Below, in pieces: positions 24,439-32,661 of a stretch of DNA of 64,000 nt. Made by a program: the position numbers and the translations under genes. This stretch comes from Winogradskyella sp. (lineage in GTDB: Bacteria; Bacteroidota; Bacteroidia; Flavobacteriales; Flavobacteriaceae). The stretch covers positions 103,952 to 167,951 of the forward strand of contig SHBX01000002.1 in assembly GCA_004211785.1 (NCBI GenBank). Direction: 5' to 3'. Each line of letters begins with the position of its first letter. Position 1 is the first letter of the stretch. The notes under the pieces were generated by a model, which saw only the letters and a list, made by a program, of their open reading frames with translations, searched no databases and was not told the DNA's origin.

Positions 24439-25272
24439 ATGAATAAAATAAATAACATAGCTATTCAAGGTATCAAGGGGTCTTTTCACCATAGTGTGGC
24501 CGAACAGTATTTTCATAATGTACAATCATTTGAGGAATGTATGACCTTCGATGTGCTTGTAGACAGTTTGTTAAAGGGAAAAACCGATGTTGCTGTCATG
24601 GCAATTGAAAATTCAATAGCTGGTTCAATCATTCCAAATTATGCACTAATTGACGCAAACGATTTGCAAATTATTGGAGAGTATTATTTAGATATTCAGC
24701 ATAACTTAATGGCACTTCCAGGTCAAAGTATTAAAGACGTTACAGAAGTACATTCGCATCCTATGGCGTTATTACAATGTAAGGAGTTTTTTAAATCATA
24801 CCCAAATATCAAGTTAGTAGAAGCAAGAGATACTGCAGATGTTGCCAAAACTATTTCAGAAGATAAAATATCTGGAATTGCAGCAATTGCTAGCGAAACA
24901 GCTTCTAGATTATATAATTTAGAGGTTTTAGAGGAAAGTATTCAAACGATAAAACATAACGAAACACACTTTGTAATTGTCAAAAAAAACAAAAACAAAA
25001 GTACTAAAACAGACATCGATAAAGCATCTTTAAAGTTTGAGTTAGACCACAAACGAGGAAGTCTAGCTGCAATACTTAATGTGCTTAGTGATTGCAAACT
25101 TAATCTCACTAAAATTCAGTCTTTACCAAAAATTGATACGCCTTGGAAATATGCTTTTTTTATAGATGTTACCTTTGATGTATATTCAGATTATGATAAA
25201 GCAAAATCTATAGTGAGTATTATGGCAGAAAATTTTAAAATTTTAGGCGAATATAAAAACGCAAAACTATGA
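24439..25272 (+). CDS. pheA: Prephenate dehydratase
   Basis: A 277-residue enzyme converting prephenate to phenylpyruvate. The catalytic domain (about 5-180) has IQGIKGSFHHSVAEQYF, AIENSIAGSI and LPGQSIKDV. The C-terminal ACT domain (about 192-275) has LDHKRGSLAAILNVL. Two key motifs deviate: the catalytic TRF is THF (Thr176-His177-Phe178, codons aca cac ttt), and the ACT ESRP Phe-binding motif reads QSLP. There is no fused chorismate mutase; that activity is on the DAHP synthase at the end of the operon. It is the first gene after the attenuator and overlaps the next start by 4 bp. Confidence 0.93.
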   Translation: MNKINNIAIQGIKGSFHHSVAEQYFHNVQSFEECMTFDVLVDSLLKGKTDVAVMAIENSIAGSIIPNYALIDANDLQIIGEYYLDIQHNLMALPGQSIKDVTEVHSHPMALLQCKEFFKSYPNIKLVEARDTADVAKTISEDKISGIAAIASETASRLYNLEVLEESIQTIKHNETHFVIVKKNKNKSTKTDIDKASLKFELDHKRGSLAAILNVLSDCKLNLTKIQSLPKIDTPWKYAFFIDVTFDVYSDYDKAKSIVSIMAENFKILGEYKNAKL

Positions 25273-26414
25273 TAGAAGTAGCAGACCGACTTAAACAGGT
25301 AGAAGAATACTACTTCTCAGTAAAACTTAAAGAGGTAGCATTTTTAAAGTCACAAGGAAAACCTATTATTAATCTTGGTATAGGTAGCCCAGATTTAGAT
25401 CCGCCATTAAAAGCAACTATGGCTTTAGAAGAAAGTTTAAATCATGACGGAGCACATAAATATCAGAGTTATCAAGGTATTCCGGAGTTTAGAAATGCAG
25501 TTGCGGATTTCTACAAAGCGCATTACAATGTACATTTAAGTGCTAAGACTGAGATACTACCGTTAATGGGGAGTAAAGAAGGTATTATGCATATTTCTAT
25601 GGCGTTTTTAAATAAAGGTGATGGTGTTTTAATTCCTAATCCAGGTTATCCAACTTATGCAAGTGTTACTAAATTATTAGAAGCAGAACCTGTTTTTTAC
25701 GATTTAAAAGAAGACAATAATTGGTTGCCAGATTTTATAGCGCTTGAACGTATGGATTTGAGCAAGGTAAAAATTATGTGGATTAACTATCCAAACATGC
25801 CAACAGGAGCTAATGCATCACACAAGTTTTATGACGATGTGATTGCTTTTGGGAAACGCCATGATATTCTTATTGTTAATGATAATCCATACAGCTTTAT
25901 ACTCAACAACAAACCCAAAAGTATATTGCAATACAGACAAGCTAAAGATGTTTGCTTAGAACTAAATTCTATTAGTAAAACTTTTAATATGGCAGGTTGG
26001 CGAGCAGGAATGGTTGTTGGGAATTATGATTATGTCAATGCCGTCTTAAAAGTAAAAAGCAATATGGACTCTGGGATGTTTTATGGCATACAAAAAGGAG
26101 CAGTAGAGGCATTGGCCAGCTCAGAGATGTGGTTTGAAAGTCTAAACAGTATTTACCGAAAACGTCGTCAGCTGGTTTGGGAATTAGCTGAAGCATTAAA
26201 TTGTACTTATAATGAAGATGCGACAGGGTTATTTGTTTGGGCAAAATTACCACCACACATAAAGAGTGAAGAATTTACAGACTTAGTACTTAAAGAGCAT
26301 AGTGTTTTTATTGCTCCAGGAACCGTTTTTGGAAGTAATGGCGAAGGCTATGTTAGGTTTTCGATATGTGAAGAAGAAAGTGTAATTAAAGAAGCTATAG
26401 TAAGAGTAAAATAA
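25269..26414 (+). CDS. Class I/II PLP aminotransferase (aromatic operon)
   Basis: A 381-residue fold-type I aminotransferase. The PLP-binding Lys is near 237 (SISKTFNMAGWRAGM). Other landmarks are GIGSPDLDPP, PNPGYPTYASV, and the Asn-Pro segment, here NMPTGANAS. It resembles LL-diaminopimelate/aspartate-type aminotransferases. Between pheA and tyrA it is expected to transaminate phenylpyruvate and 4-hydroxyphenylpyruvate, or prephenate, giving Phe and Tyr. It starts in the pheA stop (ATGA overlap), and tyrA follows after 1 bp. Substrate assignment rests on context. Confidence 0.88.
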   Translation: MIEVADRLKQVEEYYFSVKLKEVAFLKSQGKPIINLGIGSPDLDPPLKATMALEESLNHDGAHKYQSYQGIPEFRNAVADFYKAHYNVHLSAKTEILPLMGSKEGIMHISMAFLNKGDGVLIPNPGYPTYASVTKLLEAEPVFYDLKEDNNWLPDFIALERMDLSKVKIMWINYPNMPTGANASHKFYDDVIAFGKRHDILIVNDNPYSFILNNKPKSILQYRQAKDVCLELNSISKTFNMAGWRAGMVVGNYDYVNAVLKVKSNMDSGMFYGIQKGAVEALASSEMWFESLNSIYRKRRQLVWELAEALNCTYNEDATGLFVWAKLPPHIKSEEFTDLVLKEHSVFIAPGTVFGSNGEGYVRFSICEEESVIKEAIVRVK

Positions 26415-26415
26415 G

Positions 26416-27267
26416 ATGAAGAATGTTGCTGTAATCGGTGTTGGATTAATTGGAGGAAGCTTTGCTTTAGATATAAAAGATAAGTTTCCGAATGTTACAA
26501 TTTATGGTATAGATAATAATGAAATTCATCTTGAAGAAGCTATTACTCTTGGAGTTATTGATAAAACTACGTCTATAGATGAGTTGTCTCAAAACGATTT
26601 GGTTATTGTGGCAATTCCTGTTGATGCAACATTAAGTCTTTTACCAAAAATTTTAGATAATGTTTCAGAAAACACAATTGTTTTGGATGTTGGTTCTACA
26701 AAAGAAGACATTTGTCTTAAGGTGAAAAATCACCCAAATAGGCGACATTATTTAGCTGCGCATCCCATTGCGGGTACAGAATTTTCTGGACCAAAAGCAG
26801 CTGTAAAAGGATTGTTTCAAAATAAGACAAACATCATTTGTGAGGTTGAAGAAACAGCTTTTAAGCTTCAAGAGAAAGCTTTAGCACTTTTTAGAGACTT
26901 AGGCATGCGTATAAGATATATGAATCCAAAGGCGCACGACAAACACATTGCTTATGTTTCGCATTTATCGCATATAAGCTCGTTTATGCTAGGTAAAACT
27001 GTGATTGAAAAAGAAAAAAATGAACGCGATATTTTTGATATGGCTGGCAGTGGTTTTGAGAGTACAGTGCGTTTAGCTAAAAGTTCGCCTGCAATGTGGA
27101 CACCAATATTTAAGCAGAATAAAACTAATGTTATTGAAACATTAGAAGAATACATAAATAACTTAAAACATTTCAAAAGCCTGATGGAAGAGGACGATTT
27201 TCAGTCGGTTTATCAAGAAATGGAATCAACTAATTATATAAAACAGATTCTTAATGGAATCAAATAG
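26416..27267 (+). CDS. tyrA: Prephenate dehydrogenase
   Basis: A 283-residue NAD(P)-dependent enzyme that oxidatively decarboxylates prephenate to 4-hydroxyphenylpyruvate, the Tyr precursor. The Rossmann motif is VIGVGLIGGSFALDI; HPIAGTEFSGPKAA holds the catalytic His region; the helical C-terminal dimerisation domain has HISSFMLGKTV and AGSGFESTVRLAKSSP. There is no fused chorismate mutase or ACT domain. It lies inside the attenuated aromatic operon, 18 bp before the DAHP synthase gene. Confidence 0.95.
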   Translation: MKNVAVIGVGLIGGSFALDIKDKFPNVTIYGIDNNEIHLEEAITLGVIDKTTSIDELSQNDLVIVAIPVDATLSLLPKILDNVSENTIVLDVGSTKEDICLKVKNHPNRRHYLAAHPIAGTEFSGPKAAVKGLFQNKTNIICEVEETAFKLQEKALALFRDLGMRIRYMNPKAHDKHIAYVSHLSHISSFMLGKTVIEKEKNERDIFDMAGSGFESTVRLAKSSPAMWTPIFKQNKTNVIETLEEYINNLKHFKSLMEEDDFQSVYQEMESTNYIKQILNGIK

Positions 27268-27285
27268 AGATAAGAAAAAGAAAAT

Positions 27286-28368
27286 ATGGAGAATAAAAAG
27301 GAACTTAGAAATTGGTTGGATGCTTTTGGGTTAGACCATCCGTTAGTTATAGCTGGGCCATGTAGTGCCGAGACAGAAGAGCAAGTACTAAAAATTGCTC
27401 ACCAATTAAAAGATAGTGATGCTACAGTGTTTAGAGCAGGTATTTGGAAACCAAGAACACGTCCAGGAAATTTTGAGGGTGTTGGTGCGCTTGGGCTTAA
27501 GTGGATGCAACGTGCAAAAGAAGAAACAGGGTTATTAACAACAACAGAGGTCGCAAATGCTAACCATGTAGACTTAGCTTTAAAACATGATATTGATATC
27601 CTTTGGATTGGTGCTCGTACAACGGTGAGTCCATTTATTGTTCAAGATATTGCAGATGCTTTAAAAGGAACGGATAAAACCGTTTTGATTAAGAATCCAG
27701 TTAATCCAGATTTAGCGTTATGGTTAGGAGCAGTAGAACGTTTTTACACAGCAGGTGTAAAGAATTTGGGTGTAATTCACAGAGGATTTTCAACGTATGA
27801 AAAAACAAGATATCGTAATAATCCTGAATGGCAGATTGCTGTAGATTTACAGAACCGTTTCCCAGATTTACCATTAATATTAGATCCGTCACATATTGCT
27901 GGACGACGTGATATTATTTTCGAATTAAGTCAGACGGCTTTAGATTTAAACTATGATGGTTTAATGATAGAAACTCATCATAATCCAGATAAGGCATGGA
28001 GTGATGCTGCACAACAGATTACACCAGACACGCTAATAAAGTATACTGAAGATTTGCGTATCCGTAAAGAAATTGGTGAAGCAGCAGAGTTTAGAAATAA
28101 CATTAATACTTTAAGAACACAAATAGATGTTGTGGATCATCAATTGATCGAAATGTTAGGTAAACGCATGAATATTGCCGATGCTATTGGTCAACTTAAA
28201 AAAGACCATAACGTGGCTGTATTACAATCTAAAAGATGGAACGAGATTTTAGGAAAAATGATTCTTCAAGGCGAAGATAAAAATTTAAGTGAAGAGTTTA
28301 TACTTCGAGTATTTAAGGCTATTCATCAAGAATCGATTAATCATCAAGAGAAGATTATTAATAACTAA
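27286..28368 (+). CDS. Bifunctional DAHP synthase / chorismate mutase
   Basis: A 360-residue fusion. Residues about 1-262 are a class I DAHP synthase of the KDO8P-synthase-like subfamily (IAGPCSAETEEQ, FRAGIWKPRTRPGNF, LDPSHIAGRRD, IETHHNPDKAWSDA), the entry step of the shikimate pathway. Residues about 270-355 are an AroQ-type chorismate mutase (NTLRTQIDVVDHQLIEMLGKR). One protein thus supplies the first step and the step feeding PheA and TyrA. It is the last gene of the operon and is followed by a strong terminator at 28381. Confidence 0.95.
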   Translation: MENKKELRNWLDAFGLDHPLVIAGPCSAETEEQVLKIAHQLKDSDATVFRAGIWKPRTRPGNFEGVGALGLKWMQRAKEETGLLTTTEVANANHVDLALKHDIDILWIGARTTVSPFIVQDIADALKGTDKTVLIKNPVNPDLALWLGAVERFYTAGVKNLGVIHRGFSTYEKTRYRNNPEWQIAVDLQNRFPDLPLILDPSHIAGRRDIIFELSQTALDLNYDGLMIETHHNPDKAWSDAAQQITPDTLIKYTEDLRIRKEIGEAAEFRNNINTLRTQIDVVDHQLIEMLGKRMNIADAIGQLKKDHNVAVLQSKRWNEILGKMILQGEDKNLSEEFILRVFKAIHQESINHQEKIINN

Positions 28369-28380
28369 GAAACAAAAAAA

Positions 28381-28406
28381 GGCTCGCAATCAGCGAGCCT
28401 TTTTTT
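28381..28406 (+). terminator. Intrinsic terminator of the aromatic operon
   Basis: GGCTCGC (28381-28387) pairs with GCGAGCC (28393-28399) around AATCA, followed by seven Ts. Preceding As allow it to work weakly on the other strand for the convergent gene as well. Confidence 0.92.
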
Positions 28407-28425
28407 GTTATTCTCAAGAAGAGGT

Positions 28426-29076
28426 TTATTTCTTCTTGGTATATGCAAGACGTCTTGATGCTTTTCGCATTAAAATATTTACTAAATCCTCGGGAGAACT
28501 TCCTATGCTTCCTCGAACCTTTTTGTTATAATTCCATAAAAGAACAGCGTCAACACCATTATAAACACTCATATTTACAGTGGCAGAATTGGTAGAACCC
28601 CAAAAACCTACAATTAATCCTAGTGCTACTGAAGCTCCTTCAGACATAGGTTTGTTAGTTTCATAGTCACCACTAATCACAGCATCTACGCCTAAAATCT
28701 TAGCTAAATCTTCTGGAAGTTGATCCTGAATGTTGTCGTAAGTGATACCTTCTTTTGCCAACAATGCATTAGTACGTTTAGGGTCTTGAACCTCTATAGA
28801 AGTCATTTTTCCTCTTTTCTTTCTTTTTAAAAACCAGGAATGCATACCTGCTTGCAGACCTTTGCTTTCCGCTTTTTCTAGACGCTCTAGTTTGTCGGGC
28901 GTCATATCTTTCATTTGTTTAGGTCTAAGCTTTACTTGCGTTTTGAATTGTAAAATGGCAATATTCTTGTGGTTTTTTGCAATCTCATCAAATTCAGGGT
29001 TTTCGTATAAGCTTGTTTGTCCAAAGCTTAGGTTTACAAAAAACAACAGTGTTCCAAGTAAGAAAAGTTTTTTCAT
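28426..29076 (-). CDS. Secreted protein of unknown function
   Basis: A 216-residue exported protein with a signal peptide (MKKLFLLGTLLFFVNLSFG). The mature part has NIAILQFKTQVKLRPKQM, then a lysine-rich helical part and a C-terminal segment (ILGVDAVISGDYETNKPMSE, SVYNGVDAVLLWNYNKK) that recalls the CsgG/GNA1162-type lipoprotein fold, in which a small domain assembles at the outer membrane. There is no lipobox. That resemblance is weak and by eye. It is a single minus-strand gene, convergent with the aromatic operon and divergent from rsgA. Confidence 0.75.
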   Translation of the reverse strand: MKKLFLLGTLLFFVNLSFGQTSLYENPEFDEIAKNHKNIAILQFKTQVKLRPKQMKDMTPDKLERLEKAESKGLQAGMHSWFLKRKKRGKMTSIEVQDPKRTNALLAKEGITYDNIQDQLPEDLAKILGVDAVISGDYETNKPMSEGASVALGLIVGFWGSTNSATVNMSVYNGVDAVLLWNYNKKVRGSIGSSPEDLVNILMRKASRRLAYTKKK

Positions 29077-29163
29077 AATGTTTATTTAATTTGTTGTACG
29101 AAATATACAAATATTAATAAGTTGTATGAATCCGAAATGTTGTTTCTTTGTAAACCATAGATT

Positions 29164-30114
29164 ATGACAGGAACAGTATACAAATCAACAGGAAGCTGGT
29201 ACACCGTAAAAACGCCAAACGGCAAGTTTTACGAGTGCCGTATTAAGGGTAAATTCCGGATACAAGGCATAAAAAGCACCAACCCCATTTCTGTTGGGGA
29301 TACTGTAGAATTTGATGTAGAAACTAAGAACAACACCGAAACAGGTGTTATTAAGCGCATTGAAGAACGAAAAAATTATATTGTTAGAAAATCTGTAAAC
29401 CTTTCAAAACAGACACACATCATAGCTTCTAATATAGACCAGGTGTTTTTATTAGTGACTATAAATAATCCGCCAACATTTACCAGTTTTATAGACCGTT
29501 TTTTAGTCACTGCCGAAGCATATAGTGTAAAAACCGTTTTACTTTTTAATAAGGTTGATGCTTATGATGAAGAAACCATCTTAGAAGTGAAGTATTTGGC
29601 GAGCATTTATAGAAAAATAGGATATGAATGTATAGGTATTTCTGCTGCTACAGGAAAAAATATTGATAAAGTAAAAGTGCTCATGGAAGGTAAAGTGAGC
29701 ATGTTTGCTGGGCACTCAGGTGTTGGTAAATCTACCTTAGTAAATGCTATTGAGCCTTCTTTAGATTTAAGGACAAAAGAGATATCAAATCAGCATATGC
29801 AAGGACAACATACCACTACTTTTGCAGAGATGTTCGATTTAAGTTTCGATGCCAAAATAATTGATACACCAGGGATTAAAGGCTTTGGTGTTGTAGATAT
29901 GGAAAAAGAAGAGGTTGGAGATTATTTTCCTGAATTTTTTGCACTAAAGCAAGACTGTAAGTTTAATAATTGTATGCACCTTAAAGAACCAAAATGTGCT
30001 GTTAAATCCGCTTTAGAGGATGATGAGGTTTCATATTCACGCTATAGAAGTTATCTTCAGATTTTAGAAGGTGAAGATGAACATTACAGAACAGATAATT
30101 GGGATGAGAACTAA
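29164..30114 (+). CDS. rsgA: Ribosome small-subunit biogenesis GTPase RsgA
   Basis: A 316-residue circularly permuted GTPase that matures the 30S subunit. An N-terminal OB fold (about 1-70) precedes the GTPase domain with permuted motif order: G4 (NKVD near 129), G1/P-loop (GHSGVGKST near 183-191), and G3 (DTPG). The C-terminal zinc finger has Cys-Cys-His-Cys (CKFNNCMHLKEPKC). Length is standard. It is followed by dtd after a 93-bp spacer with a long hairpin. Confidence 0.97.
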   Translation: MTGTVYKSTGSWYTVKTPNGKFYECRIKGKFRIQGIKSTNPISVGDTVEFDVETKNNTETGVIKRIEERKNYIVRKSVNLSKQTHIIASNIDQVFLLVTINNPPTFTSFIDRFLVTAEAYSVKTVLLFNKVDAYDEETILEVKYLASIYRKIGYECIGISAATGKNIDKVKVLMEGKVSMFAGHSGVGKSTLVNAIEPSLDLRTKEISNQHMQGQHTTTFAEMFDLSFDAKIIDTPGIKGFGVVDMEKEEVGDYFPEFFALKQDCKFNNCMHLKEPKCAVKSALEDDEVSYSRYRSYLQILEGEDEHYRTDNWDEN

Positions 30115-30121
30115 GTTATGA

Positions 30122-30172
30122 AACAACCATGATTATTTTTAAGTCAATTAGAAAGATGATAATATGGTTGTT
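30122..30172 (+). other. Inverted repeat between rsgA and dtd
   Basis: AACAACCAT (30122-30130) pairs with ATGGTTGTT (30164-30172); with one bulged base the stem extends by about five A/T pairs. It is not followed by a T run. It may be a processing or stability hairpin or an old repeat; its significance is unclear. Confidence 0.4.
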
Positions 30173-30207
30173 CCATGTGACCATTGAAAAACAATAAATA
30201 GTAACAC

Positions 30208-30660
30208 ATGAAAGTAGTCATCCAACGTGCTTCTGAAGCTTCGGTAATCATAGATAAAAAAATAGTAGCGTCCATTGGCAATGGTATGTTAGTGCTTCTA
30301 GGTATTGTTGAAGAAGATTCGCAAGAAGATATAGATTGGTTGTGCCATAAACTTGTAAGGCTTCGAGTTTTTCCTGACGAAAACAACGTGATGAATAAAT
30401 CTATTCAAGATATCAAAGGCGATATTATAGTAGTGAGTCAATTTACATTACATGCTAGTACCAAAAAAGGCAATCGACCGAGTTATATAAAAGCAGCAAA
30501 ACCTGAAATAGCAATTCCGTTATATGAAAGTTTTAAAACAACATTAGAAAATAATCTAGGTCAATCTGTCCAGTCAGGAAAGTTTGGCGCAGATATGAAA
30601 GTAAATTTAATTAATGACGGACCAGTGACCATTATAATAGATAGCAAACAAAAAATGTAA
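30208..30660 (+). CDS. dtd: D-aminoacyl-tRNA deacylase
   Basis: A 150-residue enzyme that hydrolyses D-amino acids (and Gly) wrongly attached to tRNA. Signatures: MKVVIQRASEASVII at the start, SQFTLHASTKKGNRPSY in the active site, and the Gly-cisPro motif in DGPVTIII near the end. Normal length. It is in the conserved cluster after rsgA. Confidence 0.96.
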   Translation: MKVVIQRASEASVIIDKKIVASIGNGMLVLLGIVEEDSQEDIDWLCHKLVRLRVFPDENNVMNKSIQDIKGDIIVVSQFTLHASTKKGNRPSYIKAAKPEIAIPLYESFKTTLENNLGQSVQSGKFGADMKVNLINDGPVTIIIDSKQKM

Positions 30661-30680
30661 GAATAAAATTACAAATATCA

Positions 30681-30712
30681 TTTGACAAAGAGAATCTTAG
30701 ATACTATATTTA
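30681..30712 (+). promoter_or_regulatory. Probable promoter of the DUF3857 pair
   Basis: TTTG at 30681-30684 and TATATTTA at 30705-30712, 20 bp apart. The -7 box has one mismatch to TAnnTTTG. The ATG is 19 bp downstream. Confidence 0.5.
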
Positions 30713-30730
30713 CTTTATAAATAATTGTCA

Positions 30731-32635
30731 ATGAAGTTTTTAAAAATGCCTGTGGCATGTGTTTTTTTGTTTCTTTCCACATTTGGGTATTCTCAGTCAG
30801 ATTCCGATTATAAAGCAAACACAATCCCGCTTCAATTAAAAATAAAAGCTAATGCTGTTGTTAGGTTTGATAAGCAGATTGTGGAAGTCAATGATTTTGA
30901 TGATATGTATGTTACTACAACTAGAATTGTAACGGTCTTTAATGAGTATGGTAATCGTCATCAAAACGCTTACGAAGGTTATGATAATAATACTAAAATA
31001 AAGAAAATGGAGGCTCGTATTTATAACGAGTCAGGTAAAGAAATTAAAAAATTTAAGCTTAGAGACTTTTCTGATGAAAGCGCTGTTAGTGGTGGTACGT
31101 TATATTCAGACAGTCGTGTAAAATATCTTAGCTATACACCTGTAAAATACCCTTATACTATTGAGTATGTTTCAGAAGTGCAAATGAAAAGCACTGCATT
31201 TGTTCCTCAATGGCATCCTATAGACGATTATTATGTGTCTGTTGAAAATTCCGAATACAAGATTATTAATAATTCAGACATAAAGATTAGAACGAAATCA
31301 GAGAATTTTGATGCATATAATATTGAAGTAATATCAGATACACATGTAAAAGCCAAAAATTTAAATGGTATTAAGTACGAAGCGTATAATCCAGGAATTT
31401 CTAATATTATACCTAGTTTAAAGCCTGCATTAAGCACTTTTAATATGGAAGGTGTTAAAGGCGAAAACAACAATTGGGAAGATTTTGGAAAATGGATGTA
31501 TAACAAACTAATTACTGGTACAGATGCAATTCCGCAATCGGCAATTGATGAGGTAAAAGCTTTAACTGCAAATACAACTGATAATCTCGAAAAAGCAAAG
31601 CAGATATACCAATACATGCAAGACAAAACCAGATATATCAGTGTGCAGGTTGGTATTGGCGGGTGGAAGCCTATGGATGCAACAGATGTAGATAAGCTAG
31701 GATATTCAGACTGTAAAGGTTTAACCAATTATACAAAAGCACTTTTAGAAGCCGTTGGAGTTCCGTCTTATTACACAGTAGTTTGGGGAGATGATGATAT
31801 AAAAAGTATAGATAGTGAGTTTTCCGTAACTGAAGGAAATCATGTTATTTTGTGTGTTCCTAACAATGAAGAAAATGTCTTCTTAGAGTGCACAAGTCAA
31901 ACCAATCCATTTGGGTTTACTGCCGGTTTTACAGATGATAGAGATGTACTTTTGGTAACACCCGAAGGAGGAAAAATAGTGCATACCAAAGTCTATAACG
32001 CTGATGATAGCCAGCAAATAACAACGGCAAACGTAAGCTTAACAGCAACTGGAGACATATCTGCTCAAGTAGAAGTCAAAACAACAGGATATCAATATAA
32101 TTTACATGAGCGTGTTGTCAATAAATCCTTAAGAGATCAAAAATTGAGCTATAAGGAATATTGGGATAATATCAATAACTTAGAAATAGCGTTAATAGAT
32201 ATCAATAATAATAAAGAAGACGTTGTTCTTACAGAAAGTGTTGATTTAAAAGCATCTAATTATGCTTCAAAAAGTGGTAGTCGATTAATTTTGATGCCCA
32301 ACATGTTTAATAGAGTTACAAATATTCCGCCTAGATACGAGAAGCGAAACTTAGATTTTAAACTCCAAAGGGCATACAAAGATGTAGATAAGTTTATTAT
32401 TAATTTGCCAGAAGGTGTTGCTGTTGAAGCGATGGGCGAAGGCGAAAAAATCGAATCTAATTTTGGGTCATACGAATATAAAATAGAACAACTTAACGAT
32501 AATAAGATAAAGTACACTAGGACTTATATAATGAATAAAGGCAATTATAATAAAGAAGATTATAATGCTTTTAGAGATTTTAAAAAGCACATTGTAAAAC
32601 TCGATAAAACTAAAATTGTGCTTAAAGTCAATTGA
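30731..32635 (+). CDS. DUF3857 / transglutaminase-like exported protein 1
   Basis: A 634-residue exported protein. I start it at the ATG at 30731, which opens a signal peptide (MKFLKMPVACVFLFLSTFG); an in-frame TTG lies 6 bp earlier. The N-terminal half is a DUF3857 beta-sandwich (YEGYDNNTKIKKMEARIYN), followed by a transglutaminase-like domain with the Cys in GYSDCKGLTNYTKALLEAVG (near 330) and His in GNHVILCV. The expected Asp lies where LECTS reads Glu. The C-terminal part is a DUF2569/3858-like beta domain. It overlaps the upstream end of the next gene's open frame, and the pair is probably one transcript. Substrate unknown. Confidence 0.88.
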   Translation: MKFLKMPVACVFLFLSTFGYSQSDSDYKANTIPLQLKIKANAVVRFDKQIVEVNDFDDMYVTTTRIVTVFNEYGNRHQNAYEGYDNNTKIKKMEARIYNESGKEIKKFKLRDFSDESAVSGGTLYSDSRVKYLSYTPVKYPYTIEYVSEVQMKSTAFVPQWHPIDDYYVSVENSEYKIINNSDIKIRTKSENFDAYNIEVISDTHVKAKNLNGIKYEAYNPGISNIIPSLKPALSTFNMEGVKGENNNWEDFGKWMYNKLITGTDAIPQSAIDEVKALTANTTDNLEKAKQIYQYMQDKTRYISVQVGIGGWKPMDATDVDKLGYSDCKGLTNYTKALLEAVGVPSYYTVVWGDDDIKSIDSEFSVTEGNHVILCVPNNEENVFLECTSQTNPFGFTAGFTDDRDVLLVTPEGGKIVHTKVYNADDSQQITTANVSLTATGDISAQVEVKTTGYQYNLHERVVNKSLRDQKLSYKEYWDNINNLEIALIDINNNKEDVVLTESVDLKASNYASKSGSRLILMPNMFNRVTNIPPRYEKRNLDFKLQRAYKDVDKFIINLPEGVAVEAMGEGEKIESNFGSYEYKIEQLNDNKIKYTRTYIMNKGNYNKEDYNAFRDFKKHIVKLDKTKIVLKVN

Positions 32636-32661
32636 ATACCAAACCACACAATCTTTCAAAA

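Noticed and set aside
30122..30172. rsgA-dtd hairpin as a terminator
   Set aside because: The loop is over 30 bases and no T run follows; kept only as an inverted repeat.
31231..31728. Minus-strand 165-codon ORF in the first DUF3857 gene
   Set aside because: Shadow of a clear coding frame, with no promoter or homology.
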